Assembly: GCF_947491715.1 (NCBI RefSeq)
Contig: NZ_CANLKR010000009.1
Span: 62,001-126,000, forward strand
Length of the DNA: 64,000 bases
Reading direction: 5' to 3'
Source of the DNA: an uncultured Shewanella sp.
Lineage (GTDB): Bacteria; Pseudomonadota; Gammaproteobacteria; Enterobacterales; Shewanellaceae
Made by a program: the position numbers and the translations under genes. Below, in pieces: positions 17,601-25,900 of this stretch. Position 1 is the stretch's first letter. Each line of letters opens with the position of its first letter. Below the pieces are notes generated by a model, which made no database searches, had not been told where the DNA came from, and saw nothing but the letters and a program-made list of their open reading frames with translations.

Positions 17601-20231
17601 CCCCAACGGCGGTAAAATCGTTTCGATTTGACCTTGGCCGTTATAATCAAATTGAGTATTGAGCCCATCGGGGCTAGTGCGGCGGGTCAATTGACCTTGT
17701 GAATTATAGCCGTACTGCCACGCCGCCCCTAAGGGATCTTGCGCCTTGAGTAAATTGCCTTGCGCGTCATAGTCATACTGCCAGCGGGCCCCCAAGGGGT
17801 TGGTGACACCAGTCAATAAGCCATCGTCATTATAAGTGTATTGCTGCTCAGTGCCATCTGGGGCAATAATACGGGTGATTTGTCCCCAGTCATCGTACGT
17901 GTACGCTGTCCGTTCACCTAACGCATTGGTTTCACTGACAAGCTGATTGTCTTGCCATTCTGACAGCGTTACATAACCATTGGCATCGATGTGTTTAACG
18001 ATGTTATTACGCTCATCGCGGTAAAAGCACTGAATGCCTTTTAAGGGACTCTTATAAAAAATGACCTTATTGGCATCATCATAACGGGTTTGACCTTGCC
18101 AGCGGCCATCACTCCCCCGTGTACTGAGTTCACGACCTTGATCATCATAAGTATGCTCAACCCAAGTGGTGCCTAAGTCTGACCAACGTAATAAATTATC
18201 ATCATCGTCGTATTGGTAATCAAAATTATTGCCCGCATCGCCGCGCACTTTAACCAGCTGACCCATGTGATTATAGCCAAAAGTCGCCAAGGTTTTCAGT
18301 GGCGTGCGGTATTCATCGCATAAGGTGAGCGTCTGCATACGGCCTTTATCCAATTCAACCTGAATACGTTGCTGACTATCACTGGAATTAGCACTGGAAT
18401 TAGCGCCGAGTAAAATCCATTTTAATTGAGCGCGCTCATATAAAAAATGCACCGCATTCCCGTGAGCATCGCTAATATCCGTGAGTAATAAGGTACTCTT
18501 ATGAAAGCCAGAGTGATTAAAGCCAAAGCGGCGGCCATCAAGATGGCGCATGTATAAACGCCCCTTTAACCGCATAAGGCGCCATTGTGGCATATGCGCT
18601 GCACGCTCAGAGCCACCCTCTTCAGGCAAGATGTAATGGGCTTCACCGCCTTTGTCATCGGTGAACACCGCCATATCATCATGGATGCTCAGGCTCATGT
18701 CCCAATAACTGCGCCAAGTGCGACCCAATAATCCGGGAATTTTGTCTTTTCCCGAATGATAAAAACGCTTATGAATGAGTGGCATTACCCCTTGCAGGGT
18801 AAAGTCGGTGCGCCACTCCACCACGTTTCCCGTGGCCATATCCACAGGATCGTTCTCACATTCAGTGGCCTTATCGGTCTTTTGCTTTGCGTTTTGGCCT
18901 TTGCTTTTCTCTTTATTCAGCAAGACTTTCTGCTGATCGTTCACTATGTCACCTTTACCCGCACTCACGGAAGCCAGTGGATCTTTGGTGCCTTTGGGTC
19001 TAGGCGTACCGCTGAGTTTGGTGAACACTTTGCCCATAAACTCATCGACTTTCTTCGCTACCCAATCGAGCATTTCATCGACTTTTTTCGACAGCATTTC
19101 CATGGCTTTTATCATGCCATCAAAGCCATCTTTTAATAATCTGACAATCCAGTTGCTCTTGGCCGCGTTATTGAGGGCTTTCTTCAAGCCTGTAATAATT
19201 TGATTGAGTAAATCCAGCGCTTTTTTACCGTATTCTTTAATGCCGCTGGCAAAATTGCCTAAAAACTTGATCACATTGCCGTTAGAGAGACTGCGCAGCA
19301 TTTTAATGCCCGCTTGAATGGATTTTGAATCACTCTTCTTTAACGCCTCAATCACCACGTTGCCGGTTTTTTTCAGCGCATCGCCAAGACCGGGCACAAA
19401 CCCCACAATCGCCAAGGTTCCTACCGCCCAATGCAGCGGATCGCTGCGGCTCCCCTCTTCGCTATACGTCGTCCAGCCCCATTGGCCCACATCATATAAA
19501 TCCATGGCTTGACCCACCACGGGCACAAATCCCAAGGCAATTTCGCAAAAAAGCAAAATCGAGCTGTTATCATTGGCCTTACTACTGACTTCGGCTGGCA
19601 AACTAGTATGAATACGGTTTACCGCCACTTTTAAGTCACGCGAACCCCCATTAATTTGCTTATTCAGCTCCCAAAAGCGCGCATAGGCGGGCTCGTATTC
19701 ATCGGGCACATTTAAAAATAGGCTACTGTCATCCACGTCAACATTGTTATCATCACTGTCGCCGGCATCGTAAACTAAGTAACCTTTGTCACGTAAAATG
19801 ACGAATAAACTAAAGTACTCCCCCGATAACGCCGCATGCTCAGGATTGCTTTGCAGTACTGGGTTATTGATTTGCGTTTCTGGCGCCTTAAACTCATCAC
19901 TGCCTTCTTCAAGTAATAAATCAAAGCTGCCACAGCCCATGTCTTCGATGAGGCACAAGCCCTTTTCATCGGTCTCACCTGCAACCTTGGTATTGTTACT
20001 GTCAGTGAGTTCAAAGGGGGCGTTGGGGACGGGTTTACCATCATCATAATGATAGTAAATCAAGGCACTGCAACCACATTCGGTACAGCCACCCGATAAT
20101 GTATTGTTGGTACTGAAGTTTTTCTTCGCCGCTTCTGAGCTTGAAATGAGCTCGGCTTTCTTATTTTGGCTGCTATTTGAGCTAGTGTTTTGATTGCTAC
20201 TTGAATTATTATTATTCGTATCATTACTCAT
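14691..20231 (-). CDS. Rhs-repeat polymorphic toxin (Rhs1)
   Basis: A 1846-residue Rhs protein. The first 45 residues are a low-complexity Asn/Ser stretch. Two hydrophobic segments follow near 221-248 (SSILLFCEIALGFVPVVGQA) and 264-284 (HWAVGTLAIVGFVPGLGDAL), of the kind that cross a target membrane and are chaperoned before secretion. The core begins near CENDPVDMATGNVVEW and runs through many YD repeats (YDDWGQITRI, YNDDGLLTGV) that build the hollow toxin shell. It ends at [30 protein letters not shown] near 1664. The variable tip (about 180 residues) contains HGHGHAEHG, an ITPQAEAEALGRGRRQL block and the terminal WEPVTYFPIE; I cannot name its activity, though a nuclease is plausible. No PAAR domain is present, unlike Rhs2. 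The DUF4123 gene upstream probably supplies its loading factor. Confidence 0.92.
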   Translation of the reverse strand: MSNDTNNNNSSSNQNTSSNSSQNKKAELISSSEAAKKNFSTNNTLSGGCTECGCSALIYYHYDDGKPVPNAPFELTDSNNTKVAGETDEKGLCLIEDMGCGSFDLLLEEGSDEFKAPETQINNPVLQSNPEHAALSGEYFSLFVILRDKGYLVYDAGDSDDNNVDVDDSSLFLNVPDEYEPAYARFWELNKQINGGSRDLKVAVNRIHTSLPAEVSSKANDNSSILLFCEIALGFVPVVGQAMDLYDVGQWGWTTYSEEGSRSDPLHWAVGTLAIVGFVPGLGDALKKTGNVVIEALKKSDSKSIQAGIKMLRSLSNGNVIKFLGNFASGIKEYGKKALDLLNQIITGLKKALNNAAKSNWIVRLLKDGFDGMIKAMEMLSKKVDEMLDWVAKKVDEFMGKVFTKLSGTPRPKGTKDPLASVSAGKGDIVNDQQKVLLNKEKSKGQNAKQKTDKATECENDPVDMATGNVVEWRTDFTLQGVMPLIHKRFYHSGKDKIPGLLGRTWRSYWDMSLSIHDDMAVFTDDKGGEAHYILPEEGGSERAAHMPQWRLMRLKGRLYMRHLDGRRFGFNHSGFHKSTLLLTDISDAHGNAVHFLYERAQLKWILLGANSSANSSDSQQRIQVELDKGRMQTLTLCDEYRTPLKTLATFGYNHMGQLVKVRGDAGNNFDYQYDDDDNLLRWSDLGTTWVEHTYDDQGRELSTRGSDGRWQGQTRYDDANKVIFYKSPLKGIQCFYRDERNNIVKHIDANGYVTLSEWQDNQLVSETNALGERTAYTYDDWGQITRIIAPDGTEQQYTYNDDGLLTGVTNPLGARWQYDYDAQGNLLKAQDPLGAAWQYGYNSQGQLTRRTSPDGLNTQFDYNGQGQIETILPPLGHKIGFKYDDLGRLTERRTFVKDEAPSASLPFDSNKQEPSAGREPSAAFNKEKELVRRWQYQNSSLTPEKVIFEDGTEQRFEYDIEGNLTKVIDPLGQVYGYEYGAFDILKVSTDPLGHRTQYMYNGEGQFTGVINSQKDQWRYQYNEAGQIIEERHFDGRKTQFEYDELGRVSKRTTPDGAQLRFYYDALGRLIQKQAFALASLLNDKKADHKTTPSAEKPRYIVASNTFFEYDDASQLIKATVDDSRRKRVSTADGGSANKVVVEYEYDLSGRRIKETINGQTLNSEYDAAGERVAINSLERPFENDSPERPLETASPYQVGLDYQQGLLNGVQISEHQALQFERNNQGLETFRSNGQGFDLAQEWSLGGDLLSQQLIGYEHARHSDHAGLMPNTGASRGDDLKGPIKPDSFQALQRSYQYDALARITEIDESHWGKSQFKHNANGQITHQKHEAPFTNTTSVKQFDYDEVQNLTAVNQLDLSNASANASNHAAQITLANPLARPKTNIIDFAAKRLEKQLKYQKGGRVERIGDHTYHYDLCGRVFEKVTDKKGFRPRVTRFEWDEEDRLIRATVPNGDIWFYQYDAFGRRVSKIKQANSQTEKQSAKASHIHYLWDGDNLIEQQRRYADGTLYDTTQWMYEPDSFRPLAQRVIKETDPNQGELAPQLHYIINDHAGSPRELCSEEGHVEWRGKQQLWGEFKSVSDSRLPERQYLEQAANDPVSCDIRYQGQVFDAETNLYYNRHRYYDPDSCQYLTPDPIGMAGGLRPSSYVSNPMEWVDPLGLSGCPKSEWKAKNSRDRASKTVENADQTLEPNNPRKAQHGHGHAEHGSQTTASQQENRIVTGIKPSGEQGAPTSKASKFITPQAEAEALGRGRRQLNDDLMNQNIPTMTADGPNRHAVTVNTNNPEGYGERWIRSKDSSGRNLRDSQGNFIPEKDDVKLAQAKLIYEYVPSTSKWEPVTYFPIE

Positions 20232-20354
20232 ACTGACGCGTTTCCTTTCGATACCGGTGGCTTACCTGCGCATTCAATTAATTTACTTTTCTTTTTGCTA
20301 CGCTTTATCCTAACTTGTGGCGATCCCCATCACTGTATAGCGACTCATCTGCGG

Positions 20355-21356
20355 CTATAGCTGAGCGATAGCCGCTTCATGTAATTGATCCATTTTGCTT
20401 ATTCCGCCTTTTTGCTTATGTTTAGCGAGTACGGTTTGAGCCCATTGCTGCTCGATAAAATCATCACCACACACCATAGATAAACTCAAAAAGCGGATCT
20501 TATCTTGTGGGTTAGTAAAGTCATGTTGCTTAGCAACCAATAATCGCTGCTCGATAAAATGCAGCATGTCATCATCAGACCAAGACTGACTCTCTGCATG
20601 ATGTTGATGTAAATGTGCTTGATAGGTTTTATAGTGTTCAAGCTGACTCATTTTATCGAGTGCCAACTGCTGAGGCGGACTCAATACGTTAGGCGAATTA
20701 GCTTGACCTTCAGTCTTACCTTGACCGCCTTGATTATTTAACGCTTGATTATTCAGCACTTGCAAGGCTTGCCATTGACTGTCTTTTTCCTTCTCACTCT
20801 CTGCTGTCGTGTCCGCGTTGGCTGTAAACATAAATTGATCCACTGGGCCAAACAAAGCCGACTGTTCAAGCTCAGTGCTTGCCTGTAATAAGGTCGACAG
20901 CACTTGCCAATCCGATAAGCGCAATACCTGCTGGCCGTTATTCCCCTCAGCTTGTGTTTTAGCATTCGTTTCCGTTTTCACGAGCGTCCATTGACGCAAA
21001 TGATGCAATAACCCATTGAACTGCTGCGCAGGAGGCAAAGCGCGTTGCTTAGCATCCAGCACTATCGCCACGCCCCAATGGTCGACACTGCACACCTCTT
21101 CTTTCAGCTGTGGCCAATTGTCAATCGTCACAGGCAATAAATAGGGTGAAATGGAGGCGTGCATGCGCCCCGCCTCGCCCCAATACAAACGACACTTTTC
21201 ACTACGGCCACCACTGAGTTCATCGGCGAGTCCCAACACCCCCTCATTGCTCACCGCTTCCGCGAGGATAAAGCAGCCGCCTTGCTGTATTCTCTCTAGC
21301 CAATAATCATTGTTGCGAGTCTTTGCTAGCACTGATGTTATTGCTTGCCTATCCAT
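20355..21356 (-). CDS. DUF4123 domain-containing T6SS effector adaptor
   Basis: A 333-residue protein whose N-terminal part carries the DUF4123 pattern (CRLYWGEAGRMHASISPYLLPV, then WGVAIVLDAKQ). DUF4123 proteins are known chaperone-adaptors that load particular effectors onto VgrG. The C-terminal part is Gln-rich and helical. It lies 123 bp upstream of rhs1 in the same direction, so Rhs1 is the likely client. No VgrG is next to it on that side; the only one here is at 28044-30089. Confidence 0.82.
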   Translation of the reverse strand: MDRQAITSVLAKTRNNDYWLERIQQGGCFILAEAVSNEGVLGLADELSGGRSEKCRLYWGEAGRMHASISPYLLPVTIDNWPQLKEEVCSVDHWGVAIVLDAKQRALPPAQQFNGLLHHLRQWTLVKTETNAKTQAEGNNGQQVLRLSDWQVLSTLLQASTELEQSALFGPVDQFMFTANADTTAESEKEKDSQWQALQVLNNQALNNQGGQGKTEGQANSPNVLSPPQQLALDKMSQLEHYKTYQAHLHQHHAESQSWSDDDMLHFIEQRLLVAKQHDFTNPQDKIRFLSLSMVCGDDFIEQQWAQTVLAKHKQKGGISKMDQLHEAAIAQL

Positions 21357-21552
21357 TTTTTACTCCCTTCCGATAGATCTAAGACATAATCCAATTGGCC
21401 TCAACAGATTTAAATGTAACAAAATTAGGAGCTTTTTCTAATCGTAATTTGATTAGCTCTTTTGTTTGCCTAACTGTTTTGATGTTATTTATATTCACTA
21501 ATTAATCATTGTTAAACAGTTGATTACTTAATTTAAGTGCTTATTTCCCAAT

Positions 21553-21999
21553 TCAAGCAATTCGAAACCATCCACCAGTATATTCTCTCTCAGGGGAAGT
21601 CAATTTCCAAATTGCCCCACAAGATATACACTCATAAAAACCTGAAAAAGCGAGAATATTCGAAGGCTCTTCAAACCAACAGGGCTCTTTTATCCTTCTA
21701 AATACACCCTCTAAAATGAGCGCTTCCATCGCATCATCACATTGATTAAATTCAACTCGGTCAATAAACTGACCATCTGTATGAATAGCCACACACTTCA
21801 GACAGTCCTTTAAAGATTTGGACAAATAATCCATCATCAACATGACTTTCCCTAACTTCATTTCCAAAAAAACGCCACTAGAAAGTCCATTCTTAAGCTC
21901 TTTAGCATGCGCTTTAACCCATTGACAAAACTCATCGACTGTAATTAATGAACTACGAACTTCTTGGAGCTTATAGTTCAACAACACATTGATATTCAT
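21553..21999 (-). CDS. Rhs-associated small protein with C-terminal zinc-ribbon-like motif (immunity candidate)
   Basis: A 148-residue protein from the ATG at 21999 (MNINVLLNYKLQEV); an earlier TTG at 22029 is less likely. The C-terminus reads FYECISCGAIWKLTSPEREYTGGW, a CxxC pair suited to metal binding. The same motif, with a tryptophan and proline in the same places, occurs in the broken gene just upstream (FQCNECGNVWRLVEPDP). Both follow a decayed Rhs tip, so these look like paralogous immunity genes for a lost toxin. No toxin domain in the window pairs with it clearly. Confidence 0.6.
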   Translation of the reverse strand: MNINVLLNYKLQEVRSSLITVDEFCQWVKAHAKELKNGLSSGVFLEMKLGKVMLMMDYLSKSLKDCLKCVAIHTDGQFIDRVEFNQCDDAMEALILEGVFRRIKEPCWFEEPSNILAFSGFYECISCGAIWKLTSPEREYTGGWFRIA

Positions 22000-22018
22000 A
22001 TAGGTTCTCTTCTCTACA

Positions 22019-22282
22019 CTAGAGACCAATTACCTTTAAAAGGGGATCAGGTTCAACTAACCTCCAAACATTGCCACATTCATTGCATTGAAACCATTTA
22101 TCAATAAAACCAAGAAAGTTTTGTCTGTCAATTCACTTTCGAGGAAAAGAGATACCAACTTGGCATTCATCACATACATATCCCTCTTCAGCAGCATTAT
22201 GAGGTGTCCTATCATAAGAATAATATCTCAACTGAGGCTCACATATTGCTATCTGTTTTTTATCATTATCTTGTAGCTTCAT
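22019..22282 (-). pseudogene. Small zinc-ribbon protein gene interrupted by one in-frame TGA
   Basis: The frame from ATG 22282 runs 88 codons to TAG 22019-22021, broken only by TGA at codon 50 (after ISFPRK, before IDRQNFLGF). It has two CxxC pairs, VCDEC and QCNEC, and its C-terminal part resembles that of the 21553-21999 protein. It begins directly after the broken Rhs tip, the standard place for an immunity gene. Either the gene is dead or a shorter protein is made. Confidence 0.55.
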
Positions 22283-22283
22283 G

Positions 22284-22480
22284 TTAAGCCGCATACCCTG
22301 CCAGTTCCAAGGGATCCGACGATAAATACTGACAACTGTCAGGATCGTAATAGTGCTAATAATTACTGCTATTTACTAAAAAATGACCCAATTTCTTAAA
22401 CAAACACTTGTCCCAGACTCTTTATGATGAAGATGACAAGTCACAATTCATCGGTTCCTCCTTGGCAGCTTGCTTGATAA
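22284..22480 (-). pseudogene. Decayed Rhs core end (second displaced tip)
   Basis: Minus-strand pieces KQAAKEEPMNCDL (near 22450) and [15 protein letters not shown] (near 22330-22355) correspond to consecutive motifs at the end of the intact Rhs cores. Frames differ and the middle is degenerate. No toxin domain follows; the sequence goes straight into the zinc-ribbon gene. This is the trace of a further tip lost by deletion. Confidence 0.7.
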
Positions 22481-22518
22481 GTACTTAAGGGGACAAACTC
22501 ATCATTGAATAAAAGAGT

Positions 22519-22989
22519 TCAATTACTTTTATTCATATAGTGATTCATAATCTTCACTAACACTTGTGAATTCAAGTCATCAAATGCTTCTGAATACATT
22601 GCAATCAACTCCTTATTAGCTTCACTCACTTCTAAGTGCGCAAAATACTGTTTAATTGATTGTGTTATTGGCGCTTCTTCCTCATTGACAAAATTAACGT
22701 TTAACAGCACCCCGTTATTTTTTAATCTATTAATTTCAAATATATTGGCTAGTAAATGTCTTAAATCTTGTTCATTTGACGTTAGCGAGCCAATAAAGCG
22801 ATTAAACGCTTCATTAAATATACAAAGATTATTTCTATTGCCATTCAAATATGGAGCCAAATTTCCAGATAACCTTATTCCATAACAATGCCCACCATCC
22901 ATAGGATTATGAGCATAGTATTGCCCTTCTCCCTTAAAAAAGCGCTCGGTTTCTGATCGTGATACTGCTTGTTCAAATAAATTATCCAT
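22519..22989 (-). CDS. Probable immunity protein for Rhs2
   Basis: A 156-residue mostly helical acidic protein (MDNLFEQAVSRSETERFF...). Its ATG lies 2 bp after the rhs2 stop, so the two are co-translated. I recognise no family. Tight coupling, size and the local drop in GC make it the expected cognate immunity protein for the Rhs2 tip. Confidence 0.7.
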   Translation of the reverse strand: MDNLFEQAVSRSETERFFKGEGQYYAHNPMDGGHCYGIRLSGNLAPYLNGNRNNLCIFNEAFNRFIGSLTSNEQDLRHLLANIFEINRLKNNGVLLNVNFVNEEEAPITQSIKQYFAHLEVSEANKELIAMYSEAFDDLNSQVLVKIMNHYMNKSN

Positions 22990-22991
22990 TC

Positions 22992-25900
22992 TTACTGTAA
23001 CCTTTTGGTATTCTTAAATACATTCGATAGTTCATTTAGACTATTTTTATGTGAGATATTCTCTGAACCAACTAAAGCTGCCTCAGTTGCACCACCTTTC
23101 GTTTTACCTCCTGGAACCCATTCATTTGGATAAGCACCAGCCTCGTTACCATCAGGAATATCATAGGAAAAACGTGGATCATTTGGTTCTATTTTTATGT
23201 ATAAAATTTTATCATTTGAAAGGTCTACATTTACACCTAACGCCAAATCATCTCTTAATATTTTCCAATCTTTTCCAGAAGATTCATATTTATCTATAAT
23301 TTTATCCATTTCAGAACTTAATCCCACGAATTTTCTAGGGGGTAAGCTTTTATATAACGGATTACTTAACCAAGATTCAATTGCAATAAAACCAGCACCT
23401 TGTTTGTTAAAACTGTTAACATGCATATCAATATAAGATGGAGGAAGATATGTTAATGGTGACGATCGGTTAGGTTTATTTGTGGCTAGGACATTCTTCA
23501 TTTTATGATAATTAATAGCAGCTTCTGCACTGTTAGCAAAATGACCTTTGGTCATTTTTTGAAATTGATTCCATGAATTCTGTATTGCTTTTTTACAAGC
23601 CCCTCCACTCAGCCCCAACGGATCTACGAGTTCCATTGGATTGTGAACATAGGAGCTTGGACGTAATCCACCTGCCATCCCGATAGGGTCGGGAGTTAAA
23701 TACTGACACGAATCAGGATCGTAATACCTAAACCTATTATAGTAAAGCCCTGTTTCAGCATCAAAAATCTGACCTTGATAGCGTAAGTCACAATTAACCG
23801 GATCATTAGCGGCTTGTTGGTTATTGTTCTCAAGACGACTATCTTCAAAATCATACAGTGCTTGCTCGTCGCGGCTATCTAAGCGTGTGAGTGGGGTATC
23901 CAATTCATTAAACTGCTTGAACTCCCCCCAGAGGCTTTGCTGGCCGCGCCATTTTACGTCACCCGTTTCGCTGCACAGCTCTCGTGGCGTGCCCGCATGA
24001 TCGGCAATGATGTAGTGTAATTGTGCTGCAAGCTCACTTTGATCACTATTTGCTTTTTGCACTCTTTGAGCCAATGGGCGGAAACTCTCTGGTTCGTACA
24101 TCCATTGAGTTGAATCAACCAGCGTGCCATCTGCATAGCACCTTTGTTGTTCAATGAGGTTATTGCCATCCCATAAATAATTTATTTGAGACGGTTTATT
24201 GGCTCTTTTACTGCCAGCTTCCCCGCTCTGCTGCTTAATCTTGGCTACACGACGGCCAAAGGCATCGTATTGGTAGAACCAGATGTCACCGTTTGGCACA
24301 CAAACTTTAATCAGCCTGTCTTCTTCATCCCATTGATATTGAGTGACTTGGGGCCTAAAGCCCTTTTTCTGCGTGATTTTTTCAAACACCCGGCCGCAAG
24401 CATCATAATGATAACTATGCTCACCAATACGTTCAACTCGGCCACCTTGTTGGTATTTGAGCTGTTTTTCTAGTCGCTTAGCAGCAAAATCAATAATGTT
24501 ATTCGATGTTGGCTGACTACGATTGGAAACAGTTCCGCTTTGTTCAGTACTTTGTTCAGGAGTTGGTTTAGCTGAACGAAGCTGATTCACTGCTACTAAG
24601 TTCTGCGCGGCATCATAGTCAAATTGCTGTACGTTGAGTTCTGACTCCACCGACGTTTCGCTAGCCATACCTGCTACAGGCATTGTAGCTTGATGAGTGA
24701 TTTGGCCATTGGCATTATGGCTAAATTGGCTGCCGCCCCAATGAGTTTCATCGATGGCGCTAATACGGGCTAGCGCATCGTATTGATAGTGCCGCAGTAA
24801 TATCCGCGCGCCTTGGGGCTTGGTTGGCCCTAAATAATAAGGCTGATGAGCCTCACCTTTTGTATCGACCGTCCCAGTCTCTGCACTCTGCCCGACCAAT
24901 TGCTGCGTGGATAATTCCTGAGTAACTAAGTCTCCACCCAAACTCCAATCTTGGGCTAAATGAAAGCCTTGCTGGTTTTGTCTGGAAACTTCAAAGCCTT
25001 GACTGTTGTGTTTAAATTGCAACGCTTGATGATCGCTAATTTGAACACCAGTGAGTAAGCCTTGTTGATGAGTGAGTTGCATTTGATAGGGGCTGGCATC
25101 CTTTAAGGGCCGCTCAAGGCTGTTGATCGCAACACGCTGGCCACTATCGCCATATTCACTGCTAATAGCGTGACCGTTGATTGTCTCAAGAATACGTTGC
25201 CCTGCAAGGTTGTATTCATACTCAACGACCACTTTGTTACTTTTGGTTGATGCGAGTGGATCAGCCTCTACTTGTGGTGCGTTTCTTTCAGCAGCAGTGG
25301 CACTTTTATAGCGGCTATCATCCACCGTGGCCTTAACGAGCTGTGAGGCGTCATCGTATTCAAAAAAGCTATTGCTGGTAATGCGATACTCACTTTCAAG
25401 CGATGATCCTCTGTTTCCTACGCCTGTGCTACTGTGTGTACTGTTTTGTGTATTAGTGTGTTTATTGCTCGTAACGAAATGTTCGCCTTGCAATTGCAGC
25501 GCTTGCTTTTGAATTAGGCGCCCAAGCACATCGTAGTAAAAACGCAATTGAGTGCCATCTGGGGCAATGCGTTTTGCCACTCGCCCTAAGGGATCGTATT
25601 CAAACTGGGTTTTGCGGCCATCAAAATGCCGCTCCTCTGTAATTTGGCCTAATTCGTTATAATGATAGCGCCACTGATGATGTTGGCTATTAATGACGCC
25701 TGCAAATTGACCTTCGCCGTTATACAGATAACGCGTGGTATGCCCGAGCGGATCGGTGGTGGCCATTAAGCTATCAAAGGCACCGTATTCATAACCATAA
25801 ACTTGACCTAAGGGATCGACGACTTTAATAAGGTTGCCTTCGATGTCATAATCGAAGCGCTGCTCACTGCCATCTTCAAAGACCACGTGACTGGGCTGTA

